The position numbers and the translations under genes are program-made. The notes below the pieces were generated by a model. The model saw only the letters and a list, made by a program, of their open reading frames with translations, had not been told where the DNA came from and did no database searches. Of a stretch of 64,000 nt of DNA, positions 49,446 to 58,215 are shown piece by piece. This DNA is from Notoacmeibacter sp. MSK16QG-6 (lineage in GTDB: Bacteria > Pseudomonadota > Alphaproteobacteria > Rhizobiales > Rhizobiaceae), in contig NZ_JAMYXM010000003.1 in assembly GCF_024158145.1 (NCBI RefSeq), forward strand, positions 1-64,000, written 5' to 3'. Position 1 is the first letter of the stretch, and each line of letters begins with the position of its first letter.

Positions 49446-50711
49446 ATGAACCATTTCGATTATGTCGACGGCGTACTGCACGCCGAAAATGTACCCGTGC
49501 CCGCTCTCGCCGCCGAAATTGGCACACCGCTCTATATTTACGCCGCCGCCACGCTGCGCCGCCATTTTCGTGTTTTCTCCGAAGCGTTCGCGCAGATCGA
49601 CAATCTCGTCTGCTACGCGATGAAGGCCAATTCCAATCAGGCGGTGTTGACCCTTCTTGCCAAGGAAGGGGCCGGCGTTGATGTCGTTTCCGAAGGTGAA
49701 CTCCGCCGAGCGCTCGCCGCTGGCATTCCTCCGGGAAAAATCGTGTTCTCCGGCGTCGGCAAGACGGCGCGGGAAATCGATTACGCCCTTTCGGTCGGCA
49801 TTTACTGCTTCAATGTCGAAAGCGAACCGGAACTGGAAATGCTGTCCGCCCGCGCCGAAGCGCTGGGTAAGACCGCACCCATTTCATTGCGCATCAACCC
49901 GGACGTGGACGCAAAAACCCACGCCAAGATTTCGACCGGCAAAGCCGAGAACAAATTCGGCATTCCGTATGCGCGTGCACGCGAGGTGTATCGCCGGGCA
50001 GCAGGCCTTCCCGGCCTTCGCATCACCGGCATCGATATGCATATTGGCAGCCAGATCGTCGAACTGGCGCCCTTCGATGATGCTGCGACGGTTCTGAGCG
50101 ATCTCGTCCGCGATCTGCGGGAGGATGGACACGACATCGAACATGTCGATTTCGGCGGCGGCCTCGGTATTCCCTATCTCGACGACAACAACCCGCCGCC
50201 CCTTCCTTCCGATTACGCTGCGGTTGTCGCCAGGCACGCGACCGATCTCGGTGTGAAAGCCGTTTTCGAACCGGGCCGGCTGATTGCCGGAAACGCTGGC
50301 ATCCTCATCACCGAGGTGATCTATTTGAAAGAAGGCGACGCCAAGAACTTCGTCATCGTCGACGCAGCCATGAACGATCTGCTGCGGCCCACTCTGTACG
50401 AGGCCCATCACACGATCCGTCCGGTCGAGATCAAGGCGTCAACCACACCATGGATCACGGCGGATGTGGTCGGCCCAGTCTGCGAAACCGGCGATTATCT
50501 GGCCAAAGACCGTGAAATGAGCCGTGTTGGCGCCGGCGATCTCTTGGCGATCTCGTCGGCAGGCGCTTACGGCGCGGTGCAGGCCAGCACTTACAATTCC
50601 CGGCTGCTGGTTCCCGAAGTGCTGGTCGATGGCGACCGCTGGCACGTTGTCCGGCCTCGCCAGGACTATAAAGCTCTGATCGCCCTGGACTCGGTGCCCC
50701 ACTGGCTGTAG
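49446..50711 (+). CDS. lysA: Diaminopimelate decarboxylase
   Basis: PLP enzyme making lysine from meso-diaminopimelate. The 421-residue protein has the PLP lysine in YAMKANSNQ (about K60), the HIGSQI segment, the FGGGLGIPY glycine loop and GPVCETGDYLAKD. It completes the lysine route opened by lysC at 15650. It follows lptM with only 3 bases between. Confidence 0.97.
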   Translation: MNHFDYVDGVLHAENVPVPALAAEIGTPLYIYAAATLRRHFRVFSEAFAQIDNLVCYAMKANSNQAVLTLLAKEGAGVDVVSEGELRRALAAGIPPGKIVFSGVGKTAREIDYALSVGIYCFNVESEPELEMLSARAEALGKTAPISLRINPDVDAKTHAKISTGKAENKFGIPYARAREVYRRAAGLPGLRITGIDMHIGSQIVELAPFDDAATVLSDLVRDLREDGHDIEHVDFGGGLGIPYLDDNNPPPLPSDYAAVVARHATDLGVKAVFEPGRLIAGNAGILITEVIYLKEGDAKNFVIVDAAMNDLLRPTLYEAHHTIRPVEIKASTTPWITADVVGPVCETGDYLAKDREMSRVGAGDLLAISSAGAYGAVQASTYNSRLLVPEVLVDGDRWHVVRPRQDYKALIALDSVPHWL

Positions 50712-50825
50712 CCGCGCCCGGCTGGCGATATTACAAATTCGTCATGGCCTCGCAAAACCCGCATTTGCTGCTAGTCTCCCTATATAGCGCGTGGCGGATC
50801 ACGCAGCGGGAACAAAGGAGTGGCT

Positions 50826-53432
50826 TTGGCAGGCGAGCCGCAATCGCATTCCCCTCATGATGTCTCGGCAATCGGGCTTCCCGTCCGGTTGCGCCGGACG
50901 CGCTTCGGCATGGCTGCGACAATGGCGGTGGAGCGGTTTTGGCCGCTAATCATGCCCTTGCTGCTGATCGCCGGGCTTTTTCTGATCTTCGCCTGGTCCG
51001 GCCTTTTTCGCATGATGGGCGATACGGTGCGAATCTCCATCCTTCTCTGCTTCGCCGCCGCGACGGTCTGGTCCCTGATCCGTCTTCGTTATTTCCGATT
51101 GCCGCTGACCGAAGAGGTCGATCTTCGGCTCGAACGGCACAACCAACTCCATCACCAGCCCATCGGCACACAAACCGACAGGCTTGATGAACACTCCGAA
51201 AGCGATCCTTTCGCCCTTGCCCTGTGGCGAGAACACCAGAAACGGATGGCCGAGCGTATCGGAGCGCTTGGCACGGGATTGCCGGAGAGCGATATCGCGC
51301 GCCGTGATCCCTATGCGCTTCGCACAATGGTGCCGTTGTTTCTTGTCGTAGCGTTCGCTTTTTCATTCTCGGAGGCTGGCGGCAGGATCGCCGACGCCTT
51401 TTCCGCCAGAGCGGAACAATCCGCAGCAATACCGACCCGCATCGATGCCTGGGTAACGCCGCCCGATTATACCGGGCGTGCGCCGGTTTTTTTGACGGCC
51501 GAGCAGAACCGTAACGAAACCCTTTTTACTGTGCCGCGCTTCTCCACCGTTACCGTTCGGGTAACCGGAGGCGAAACCGATATTCGATGGACCCCGATCG
51601 GCGGTGCTGCCGAACCGCTCCCGCCAAGCGATGAGGGAACGAAAGCCGGCACCGCACAATATGATTATGTGCTGGAAGGCGACGGCACCCTCGCGATTGG
51701 CGGAGGCCAGTCTGGCTCATTTGCGTTTTCCGTGACCCCGGACCGTCCCCCGGAAGTCCGCTTCACCGAAGCGCCGGCGGAGGAAGCAACCGGCGCACTG
51801 GCTCTGAAGTACCGGCTGACGGATGATTACGGCGTTGCCTCGGCGCAAGCCATCATCGAAACGCTCGATCCGCCGGACCCCGAATCACGTCCTCTTTACG
51901 AACCGCCGATCATCGATCTTCGTATTCCACCGCGCCGAGGCGATGGCTCGGGCGAGACGGTCAAGGAACTGATCGAAAGCCCGTTTGCCGGAATGCCGGT
52001 CGGCGTCCATATTCTCGCGGAGGATGCAGCCGGCCAGTCGTCCATGAGCCGGACAGCTGAGATATTCCTGCCCAAGCGGCGCTTTACAAATCCACTCGCA
52101 CTCGCACTGCTCGAACAGCGTCAATTGCTGGCGATGGACGCCGACGACAAGCCCTACGTTCAGCGCCTCCTTCGCTCCACTATGATGCGACCGGAAGAGA
52201 CAATACCGCGCCTGGCCGACTATCTGGCTCTCTCGACGGTCGTTTCACGTCTGGATCAGGCCCAGACCTACGATCAATTGCGCGCAGTGGTCGATTATAT
52301 GTGGGACGTTGCGATCGGCATTGAGGACGGCAATCTGAGCGCAGCCGAAAAGCGCCTGCGCGATGCACAGCAAGCGCTCCGCGAGGCGATCGAGCGGGGC
52401 GCTTCGCCGGACGAAATCGATTCTTTAATGCAGGAATTGCGCACGGCTATGGCCGAATACATGCGCGAACTTGCCGAGAATGCCGCGCGCGACCCGAACC
52501 GGGCCAATCAGCCGCCTCCCGATCCAGACCAGATGATGACCGGCGAGGATCTGCAGGACATGCTGGACCGGCTGGAAGAGCTGGCCAAGAACGGCGACAA
52601 GGAAGCGGCCCAGCAACTGCTCTCCATGATGGAGCAGATGATGCAGAATATGCAGGCCATGCAGGGCCAATCGGGCCAGCAGAGCGCGCAGGGCCAGATG
52701 CGCCAGCAAATGGATCGGCTTGGCGACATTATGCGCCAACAGCAGAAGTTGCTGGACGAGACCTTCCGTCGAGAACAGGGCGAGCCGCAGCCGGGTGGCC
52801 AGCCACAGCAGAACCAGCAGGGTCAGGCACAGCCCGGACAAGGCCAGCCAGGTGAAAGCCAACCCGGTCAGGGCCAGCAGCCTGGAGAGGGTTCCGGGCA
52901 GCAGCCGGGACAGGGACAAAACGGACTGGTGGGCCAGACCCTTCAGGACTTGCAGGAGCGCCAGCGGCAATTGCAACAAGATCTCGGTCGTCTCACCGAC
53001 GATCTGCGCGGGTCGGGTATAGAGCCGGGCGAAGGATTCGGCGACGCCGGCGAGGCTATGGGTCGCGCCGGTGACGATCTCGGCGACGAAGATGGCCAGG
53101 GTGCGGTAGGCAATCAGGGCGATGCGCTGGAAGCGATGCGCAGGGGCGCGCAGGATATGATGAACCAGATGCAGGCCATGCAGGAAAGCCAGCCCGGCGA
53201 CCAGGGCGGCGCCGGCGAAAATGGCCGGGCGCGCGGGACCGACGATCGCGACCCCCTTGGCCGTCCCCGTGCGACACGCGGCCCGGATTTCGGCGACACA
53301 ACCAAGGTGCCCGAAGAAATCGAAGCCGAACGCGCCCGGCGCATTCTGGAAGAAATTCGCCGCCGTCTAGGGGATCGGCTCTCTCCGGAACTGGAACGGC
53401 AATATTTGGAACGGCTGCTGGAAGCGCGGTAG
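50826..53432 (+). CDS. TIGR02302 family membrane protein with Gln/Gly/Pro-rich repeats
   Basis: Function unknown but conserved in Rhizobiales beside lysA. The 868-residue protein has two N-terminal transmembrane helices (about 40-85) and one near 165-185. A folded middle part (about 190-520) is followed by helices with heptad-like content. A low-complexity region from about 600 to 700 is made of QGQPGQ-type repeats, with a Glu/Arg-rich end. A TTG at 50826 is preferred because AAAGGAG lies 5 bases before it; GTG 50820 directly touches that site. Confidence 0.9.
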   Translation: MAGEPQSHSPHDVSAIGLPVRLRRTRFGMAATMAVERFWPLIMPLLLIAGLFLIFAWSGLFRMMGDTVRISILLCFAAATVWSLIRLRYFRLPLTEEVDLRLERHNQLHHQPIGTQTDRLDEHSESDPFALALWREHQKRMAERIGALGTGLPESDIARRDPYALRTMVPLFLVVAFAFSFSEAGGRIADAFSARAEQSAAIPTRIDAWVTPPDYTGRAPVFLTAEQNRNETLFTVPRFSTVTVRVTGGETDIRWTPIGGAAEPLPPSDEGTKAGTAQYDYVLEGDGTLAIGGGQSGSFAFSVTPDRPPEVRFTEAPAEEATGALALKYRLTDDYGVASAQAIIETLDPPDPESRPLYEPPIIDLRIPPRRGDGSGETVKELIESPFAGMPVGVHILAEDAAGQSSMSRTAEIFLPKRRFTNPLALALLEQRQLLAMDADDKPYVQRLLRSTMMRPEETIPRLADYLALSTVVSRLDQAQTYDQLRAVVDYMWDVAIGIEDGNLSAAEKRLRDAQQALREAIERGASPDEIDSLMQELRTAMAEYMRELAENAARDPNRANQPPPDPDQMMTGEDLQDMLDRLEELAKNGDKEAAQQLLSMMEQMMQNMQAMQGQSGQQSAQGQMRQQMDRLGDIMRQQQKLLDETFRREQGEPQPGGQPQQNQQGQAQPGQGQPGESQPGQGQQPGEGSGQQPGQGQNGLVGQTLQDLQERQRQLQQDLGRLTDDLRGSGIEPGEGFGDAGEAMGRAGDDLGDEDGQGAVGNQGDALEAMRRGAQDMMNQMQAMQESQPGDQGGAGENGRARGTDDRDPLGRPRATRGPDFGDTTKVPEEIEAERARRILEEIRRRLGDRLSPELERQYLERLLEAR

Positions 53433-53464
53433 ATTTCCGGCCCTCTTCCCCGTCTCAAATCGGG

Positions 53465-53845
53465 TCAGGCAGCCTTTCGCTCGGTCAGCGCCTGACTGAC
53501 GAAGCTGCGTAAATCAGCCAGTTCGAATGGCTTCGATAGCACGTCGATAACGACATTCTTGACTTCACTCGCCTGTTCGCGCTGCTCGGCATATCCCGTC
53601 ATCAGCAGGATCGGCAGGTGCGGAAACCGTTCGGCAACAGCCATCGCCATGGCGATCCCGTCCATCGCGGGCATCCGGATATCGGAAAGGACAAGGTCGA
53701 ACTGGCCCTGCCGCTCTTCGATGATTTCGAGACCGAGATCGCCATCTTCAGCCGTTTCGACGATATGTCCGTCACGGGTAAGCGCCCGCGCTGTGAAGTG
53801 GCGCACGGCGTCATCATCTTCAACGATGAGAATACGAGCCATCAT
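53465..53845 (-). CDS. cpdR: CpdR-like single-domain response regulator
   Basis: Stand-alone receiver domain. In alphaproteobacteria CpdR, when unphosphorylated, helps deliver substrates including CtrA-pathway proteins to ClpXP. The 126-residue protein has the acidic pocket (EDDD, 9-12), phospho-Asp at about 55 (LSDIRMP), the conserved Thr (LMTGYAEQ) and the Lys (LSKPFE, about 109), and no output domain. The assignment to CpdR rather than another lone receiver comes from resemblance and position. It follows the 68-residue gene after 9 bases, so it likely shares the CtrA-boxed promoter region at 54130-54183. Confidence 0.85.
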   Translation of the reverse strand: MMARILIVEDDDAVRHFTARALTRDGHIVETAEDGDLGLEIIEERQGQFDLVLSDIRMPAMDGIAMAMAVAERFPHLPILLMTGYAEQREQASEVKNVVIDVLSKPFELADLRSFVSQALTERKAA

Positions 53846-53854
53846 TCATACCTT

Positions 53855-54061
53855 TCAGCTTCGAAACACATGCCACCCGCCCGAAACGAGAAAGGCGGTA
53901 GCCGACAGCGCGACCAGAAGAATCGCAAAACCGATCTTATTTTCACCACCCCCATCGGCAATTGATGAGCGAGATTTAGCTGTGGGTGAAATAATCTCGA
54001 ACTCCGCTTCCTCGATCTGCGTTTCGGTTGCATGTTCGCTGCGCAAAAGCTGGGTGTTCAT
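53855..54061 (-). CDS. Small single-span membrane protein upstream of cpdR
   Basis: The 68-residue protein has a polar N-terminal part with a Glu-rich stretch, one C-terminal transmembrane helix (IGFAILLVALSATAFLVSGGW) and a short basic tail. I do not know its function. ATG 54061 has TTGGA at a suitable distance. It is divergent from ftsE and precedes the cpdR-like gene by 9 bases. Confidence 0.75.
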   Translation of the reverse strand: MNTQLLRSEHATETQIEEAEFEIISPTAKSRSSIADGGGENKIGFAILLVALSATAFLVSGGWHVFRS

Positions 54062-54129
54062 TATTTGTCCAATTCCCGAATGCGCATGATGAACGGGTCC
54101 TGACCACGATTGAGCTAAGCGCATTATGC

Positions 54130-54144
54130 TTAACAAAACCTTAA
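54130..54144. promoter_or_regulatory. CtrA-type binding site 1 (TTAA-N7-TTAA)
   Basis: TTAA CAAAACC TTAA matches the full-length CtrA consensus exactly. It is between the divergent ftsE and small-protein/cpdR units, 69 bases before the small-protein start and 113 before ftsE. Confidence 0.65.
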
Positions 54145-54168
54145 TTTCACCGAATGTTGACGACTTTC

Positions 54169-54183
54169 TTAAAGCTCCTTTAA
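54169..54183. promoter_or_regulatory. CtrA-type binding site 2 (TTAA-N7-TTAA)
   Basis: TTAA AGCTCCT TTAAC also matches the consensus, including the trailing C. It is 39 bases from the first site and 74 bases before the ftsE start. Confidence 0.65.
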
Positions 54184-54185
54184 CC

Positions 54186-54260
54186 ATGTTGGCGCACACG
54201 GATTCGATGGAGGCGCGTCATGATGGCGCGGCGGCGAAGCAGGCGGCGGGTTTGCCTTGA
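54186..54260 (+). CDS. Possible short upstream ORF coupled to ftsE
   Basis: A 24-codon frame from ATG 54186 (in-frame ATG 54207) ends in TGA at 54258-54260. That overlaps the TTG start of ftsE (TTGA). Such an arrangement can couple translation. No good ribosome site precedes either ATG, so the frame may be chance. Confidence 0.25.
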   Translation: MLAHTDSMEARHDGAAAKQAAGLP

Positions 54261-54916
54261 TCAGTTTCGAGAATGTGGGTCTGAGATACGGCATGGGACC
54301 GGAGATCCTCCGTGATGTCAGCTTTGACATTCCGGAGCGCTCGTTCCAGTTCCTGACGGGCCCGTCGGGCGCCGGCAAGACCACACTTCTTCGTCTGCTT
54401 TTTATGTCGCTTCGGCCGACGCGGGGCCTGATCACCATCTTTGGCAGGGATCGCGCGCAAGTTACGCGCCACGATCTGCCGGAAATCCGCCGACGGATCG
54501 GGATCGTGTTTCAGGATTTTCGTCTCCTGGAGCATATGACGACATGGGAAAACGTCGCATTGCCCCTTCGGGTGCGAGGACGCGAGGAATCGAGTTATGC
54601 GGGCGACGTCACCGAACTGTTGAAATGGGTGGGCCTTGGAGACCGCATGCACGTCATGCCGCAGGTCCTGTCCGGCGGTGAAAAGCAGCGTGTCGCCATT
54701 GCCCGCGCACTGATCGAGCAGCCCGACATTCTGTTGGCGGACGAGCCGACCGGCAATGTCGATCCGCCCATGGCGCACCGGCTGCTGAGACTCTTCATCG
54801 AGTTGAACAGGTCCGGCACGGCAGTCCTGATCGCCACCCATGATCTCGGCCTGATGGACCAGGTCGAAGCGCGGCGCATGGTGCTGGAAAACGGTCATCT
54901 GGTGACGCATGACTGA
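54257..54916 (+). CDS. ftsE: Cell division ATP-binding protein FtsE
   Basis: ABC ATPase that with FtsX controls peptidoglycan hydrolases at the divisome. The 219-residue protein has Walker A GPSGAGKTTL (about 35), signature LSGGEKQR (about 138) and Walker B ILLADEPTGNVDP. The TTG start is supported because it yields the conserved ISFENVGLRYG start; no ATG does. ftsX overlaps its end by 8 bases. Confidence 0.96.
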   Translation: MISFENVGLRYGMGPEILRDVSFDIPERSFQFLTGPSGAGKTTLLRLLFMSLRPTRGLITIFGRDRAQVTRHDLPEIRRRIGIVFQDFRLLEHMTTWENVALPLRVRGREESSYAGDVTELLKWVGLGDRMHVMPQVLSGGEKQRVAIARALIEQPDILLADEPTGNVDPPMAHRLLRLFIELNRSGTAVLIATHDLGLMDQVEARRMVLENGHLVTHD

Positions 54917-55982
54917 GGACGCGCCAAGCAAGAGAGCGATATCCGGCGACGGCGAACTGCCATCCCGCATGTCGCGCACGGCCAATCGTGTCGGCATGGC
55001 CCCGCGCCTCCCACGCCTTTCGAATATCAAGGCCGGCCTTGGTAGACCTGCAAGACCGGGCGGTGGCAAGGCGACGCCGATCATTCCTCAACAGAATGTC
55101 GCAGGGCGCGCGCTGACGCTCGTGATCGCGATCATGACCTTTCTGTGCTGCCTGACCACCGGCGCGGTCAGCCTCGTTTCAGATGCCGCTACGCGGTGGC
55201 AGAGCCAGATCGCGCGCGAAGCAACTATACAAATTCGGCCGGGCGAATCATTCGACATGACTGAAGCATTGCAGCGCGCTTTGGCCATCGCCGAAGACTT
55301 TCCCGGCGTGATCGATACGAAAATCATCGATGACGAAGAGACGGGCCGCCTGCTGGAACCTTGGCTTGGCACCGGGCTCGATCTTTCCGAGCTGCCGGTG
55401 CCGCGTCTGATATTGCTGACGATCGATGAAACCGACCCGCCGGATTTTCCAGCTCTTCGCGCGGCGCTGACCGCCGAGGTGGAAAATCTGTCGCTCGACG
55501 ACCATCGCAGCTGGGTGGATCGCCTCATCAAGATGGCCGGCACCACGATTATCATCGGGATAGCCGTTCTGACCATGATGATCGTCGCCACTATTCTCAC
55601 GGTGGTCTTCGCGACGCGCGGCGCGATGGCTGGCAACGATCCCATTATTGAAGTGCTGCACTTTGTCGGCGCCGAAGCGCGCTTCATCGCACGCGAATTT
55701 CGGCGGCATTTCCTGCTTATCGGTCTCAGAGGAGCGATCAGCGGTGGCGGTGCGGCGCTCCTCATCTTTGCGCTTTTTCACGTCTGGTCGATCAACTCCA
55801 TGGCGACTCCGCAAGGCGATCAGACAAGCGCTCTCTTCGGCGATTTCTCCATCGGCATGACCGGATGGCTCGGCGTTGCCGCGTTGATAATGGTGATCGC
55901 CGCATTGACAGCGATTACCTCTCACGTCACCGTCCTGAACTATCTCGGCGAGATGGATCGACGCGCATTGGAGCAATCATGA
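54909..55982 (+). CDS. ftsX: Cell division protein FtsX (permease subunit)
   Basis: Membrane partner of FtsE. The 357-residue protein has a long cytosolic N-terminus, one helix near 70-90, a periplasmic domain (about 95-210) and three C-terminal helices (about 215-235, 270-290 and 320-340). The order matches FtsX. Its ATG lies within the ftsE stop region (8-base overlap). Confidence 0.95.
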   Translation: MTEDAPSKRAISGDGELPSRMSRTANRVGMAPRLPRLSNIKAGLGRPARPGGGKATPIIPQQNVAGRALTLVIAIMTFLCCLTTGAVSLVSDAATRWQSQIAREATIQIRPGESFDMTEALQRALAIAEDFPGVIDTKIIDDEETGRLLEPWLGTGLDLSELPVPRLILLTIDETDPPDFPALRAALTAEVENLSLDDHRSWVDRLIKMAGTTIIIGIAVLTMMIVATILTVVFATRGAMAGNDPIIEVLHFVGAEARFIAREFRRHFLLIGLRGAISGGGAALLIFALFHVWSINSMATPQGDQTSALFGDFSIGMTGWLGVAALIMVIAALTAITSHVTVLNYLGEMDRRALEQS

Positions 55983-56036
55983 TGCGTCGTTCGAAAGTGG
56001 CGCGGCCCTCATTGGGTTGGCGTGAAAGGGACGGAA

Positions 56037-56738
56037 ATGAGCCGGGCCGAACATTCGGTGGACGACACCGCGGCGACACCCATGCGTCGTAGCGGAGGTG
56101 TCGGGCGCGTGCTGCGCGCCGTTGGTACATTGATGAACTGGCTGCTGCTGGCCGCACTTGGCGCAATTGTCGGCGGGTTCATTTTCTTCGTTTATTCCAT
56201 CCATCAGACAAACGATCCCACATCGTTTCCTGACAACGCAGGCATCGTTGCCTTTACCGGCGCCTCCGGCCGCATAGAGAAGGGGTTGAAGCTGCTCGGC
56301 GAAGGCAAGGGCGAACGTCTCCTCATCTCCGGTGTGCATCCCGACAATGGATTGGCTGATCTCGCCGCACAACATCGCGGTTATCCGAAGCTCTTTGAAT
56401 GCTGCATCGATCTCGATGCCGAGGCGCTGGACACCGCCGGCAATGCCCGCGAAACTCTGGCATGGGCGGACAAAAATGGGTTCGATGCTCTGATCATCGT
56501 GACCAGCGACTGGCATTTGCCGCGCTCTCTTCTGGAACTGCGTCAGGCAAACGGCGATCAGACGCTCATTGGCGCTCCAGTGCAGACGGACGTCATCAGC
56601 GAGGGCATATTGTTGTCCAATAGCGAGACCCTTCGCCTTCTTGCGCAGGAATATGCGAAATATCTCTTCGCAATGATTCGAAACGTCGTACCCGGCCCGG
56701 TGGGATCCTTCGCAGCGGCGCATGGCTGGCCTCTCTGA
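56037..56738 (+). CDS. YdcF family protein (DUF218)
   Basis: Membrane-anchored DUF218 protein; some relatives affect envelope or glycan metabolism, but the reaction is unknown. The 233-residue protein has one N-terminal helix (about 31-54), then the VAFTGASGRIEKGL and NARETLAWADK segments and the SDWHLPRSLLEL motif of the family. ATG 56037 has AAGGGACGGAA before it; a GTG at 56022 is less likely. Confidence 0.92.
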   Translation: MSRAEHSVDDTAATPMRRSGGVGRVLRAVGTLMNWLLLAALGAIVGGFIFFVYSIHQTNDPTSFPDNAGIVAFTGASGRIEKGLKLLGEGKGERLLISGVHPDNGLADLAAQHRGYPKLFECCIDLDAEALDTAGNARETLAWADKNGFDALIIVTSDWHLPRSLLELRQANGDQTLIGAPVQTDVISEGILLSNSETLRLLAQEYAKYLFAMIRNVVPGPVGSFAAAHGWPL

Positions 56739-56833
56739 GCACGAAGCCGCTATTACCATCGGACGCTTTGCCGCGACCTCGTCCTCGTGTATGTGCCAGT
56801 CAACTTTACTGTTTCACGCTCGATGGACCGAAA

Positions 56834-57643
56834 ATGCTTGCCATTCGATCGCTGATCTTCAACGCGGTCTTCTATCTGAACCTCGTGGTTCAGATGCTCG
56901 TCTTTGGAATTTTCACCTTTCTGGGACCCTTCTGGTATGTCTGGGGGGTGGGTCAGACATGGTCGCGGAGCAGTCTTTGGCTGGCTGAGAAGATCGTCGG
57001 CATCCGTCTTCATGTCGAAGGCGCAGACAATATGGTGGATACGAACTGCATCGTCGCCATCAAACATCAGAGCTTTCTGGACACCTTCGCTTTCGTGCCG
57101 AACATCAAGGCCGGCATGATCGTCCTTAAGCGTGAGCTGACCTGGATACCCCTGTTCGGCTGGTATCTCCTTCGCTTCCGCTTTATCGCCATCGATCGGG
57201 GCAAGGGCCGCGCCGTTATGGACCAGATCGTCGAGAAGGCCGCAAGCCGCATGGCGAACCAGGACCGCCAGCTCATCATCTACCCGGAAGGAACGCGGAA
57301 GGCGGTCGGCGCGCCGCCGGACTACAAATACGGCATCGTGGAACTCTATGCGCGGCTCAATGTGCCAGTCGTGCCGATTGCCCATCTTGCTGGTCTGTAC
57401 TGGCCGCGCCGGCAGTTCCGCCGCTATCCGGGCATTATGAAAGCCCGCATTCTGGAGCCAATCCAGCCCGGACTGCCGCGCCCGGAGTTCCGCAAACTGC
57501 TATGCGAGAAAATCGAGACCGCCTGCGACGAGCTGCTCATGGAGGTTGCGCAGGAGCAGGACCCGCCGCCATTTCCGCCTACCGCAATTGCGCGGTTGGA
57601 GGAGTTGGGCGTCGATACGGCGAACTTACCGCGCCGAAACTGA
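56834..57643 (+). CDS. plsC: 1-acylglycerol-3-phosphate O-acyltransferase (PlsC family)
   Basis: Acylates lysophosphatidate or a related lipid. The 269-residue protein has an N-terminal membrane helix (about 12-36). The catalytic HX4D motif is H78-QSFL-D83. The substrate motif YPEGTRKA is at about 158. A C-terminal region ends with a Pro-rich linker. The last 18 bases overlap the ChaC gene on the other strand. Confidence 0.94.
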   Translation: MLAIRSLIFNAVFYLNLVVQMLVFGIFTFLGPFWYVWGVGQTWSRSSLWLAEKIVGIRLHVEGADNMVDTNCIVAIKHQSFLDTFAFVPNIKAGMIVLKRELTWIPLFGWYLLRFRFIAIDRGKGRAVMDQIVEKAASRMANQDRQLIIYPEGTRKAVGAPPDYKYGIVELYARLNVPVVPIAHLAGLYWPRRQFRRYPGIMKARILEPIQPGLPRPEFRKLLCEKIETACDELLMEVAQEQDPPPFPPTAIARLEELGVDTANLPRRN

Positions 57644-58168
57644 CGGCGCGTTGCTCTGCAGCCGGCGTGCGACCGCCTCCAGCCATCCATCCCTGATATT
57701 GAGTTCGCGGAGGTGGTCGACCGTGTTCAACACATAATCCTCATTCGGCCCGAATTTGCCGGTGGCGCCAGCCACACGATTGGCGGCATCCTGTACGCTT
57801 AATGCTCCGAGATATTGATCGTGATGGCGGTCGACCACATAGCATACGGCTGGCACGCGACGTCCATCGACAAGGCGCACAGACCGAAGACACTCCAGAT
57901 AGACATTCGTCACAAGTTCACGAGCCCGTAGATCGGCCATAATCTTATCGTGTTTGTCTCCATCGACGCGAAAAGCGAGCCCGACGCACGATCCGCCCCG
58001 GTCGAGGCCAAGCACCAGTCCGGGCCGTTCCGGCGTACCGCGCATGATGTGCGACGAGATGCACAGAGAACGCCGATAGCCATGCAGGCGCGCACGTACT
58101 GTTTCCAGGGGTTCGAATTCGGGCCGCCACATCAAAGAGCCGTAGCCAAAAACCCAGAAATCGGTCAT
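57626..58168 (-). CDS. Gamma-glutamylcyclotransferase (ChaC family)
   Basis: Cleaves glutathione to 5-oxoproline and Cys-Gly. The 180-residue protein has the VFGYGSLMW glycine-loop motif at about 7-15, the GYRRSLCISS segment and the ARELVTNVY region with the candidate catalytic Glu (about 115). It is divergent from the DUF2125 gene. Confidence 0.93.
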   Translation of the reverse strand: MTDFWVFGYGSLMWRPEFEPLETVRARLHGYRRSLCISSHIMRGTPERPGLVLGLDRGGSCVGLAFRVDGDKHDKIMADLRARELVTNVYLECLRSVRLVDGRRVPAVCYVVDRHHDQYLGALSVQDAANRVAGATGKFGPNEDYVLNTVDHLRELNIRDGWLEAVARRLQSNAPSVSAR

Positions 58169-58215
58169 ATCGCCTCCATGCGCTTCGCCATCTCCGTTTC
58201 CCTCGGTTCGACCTC

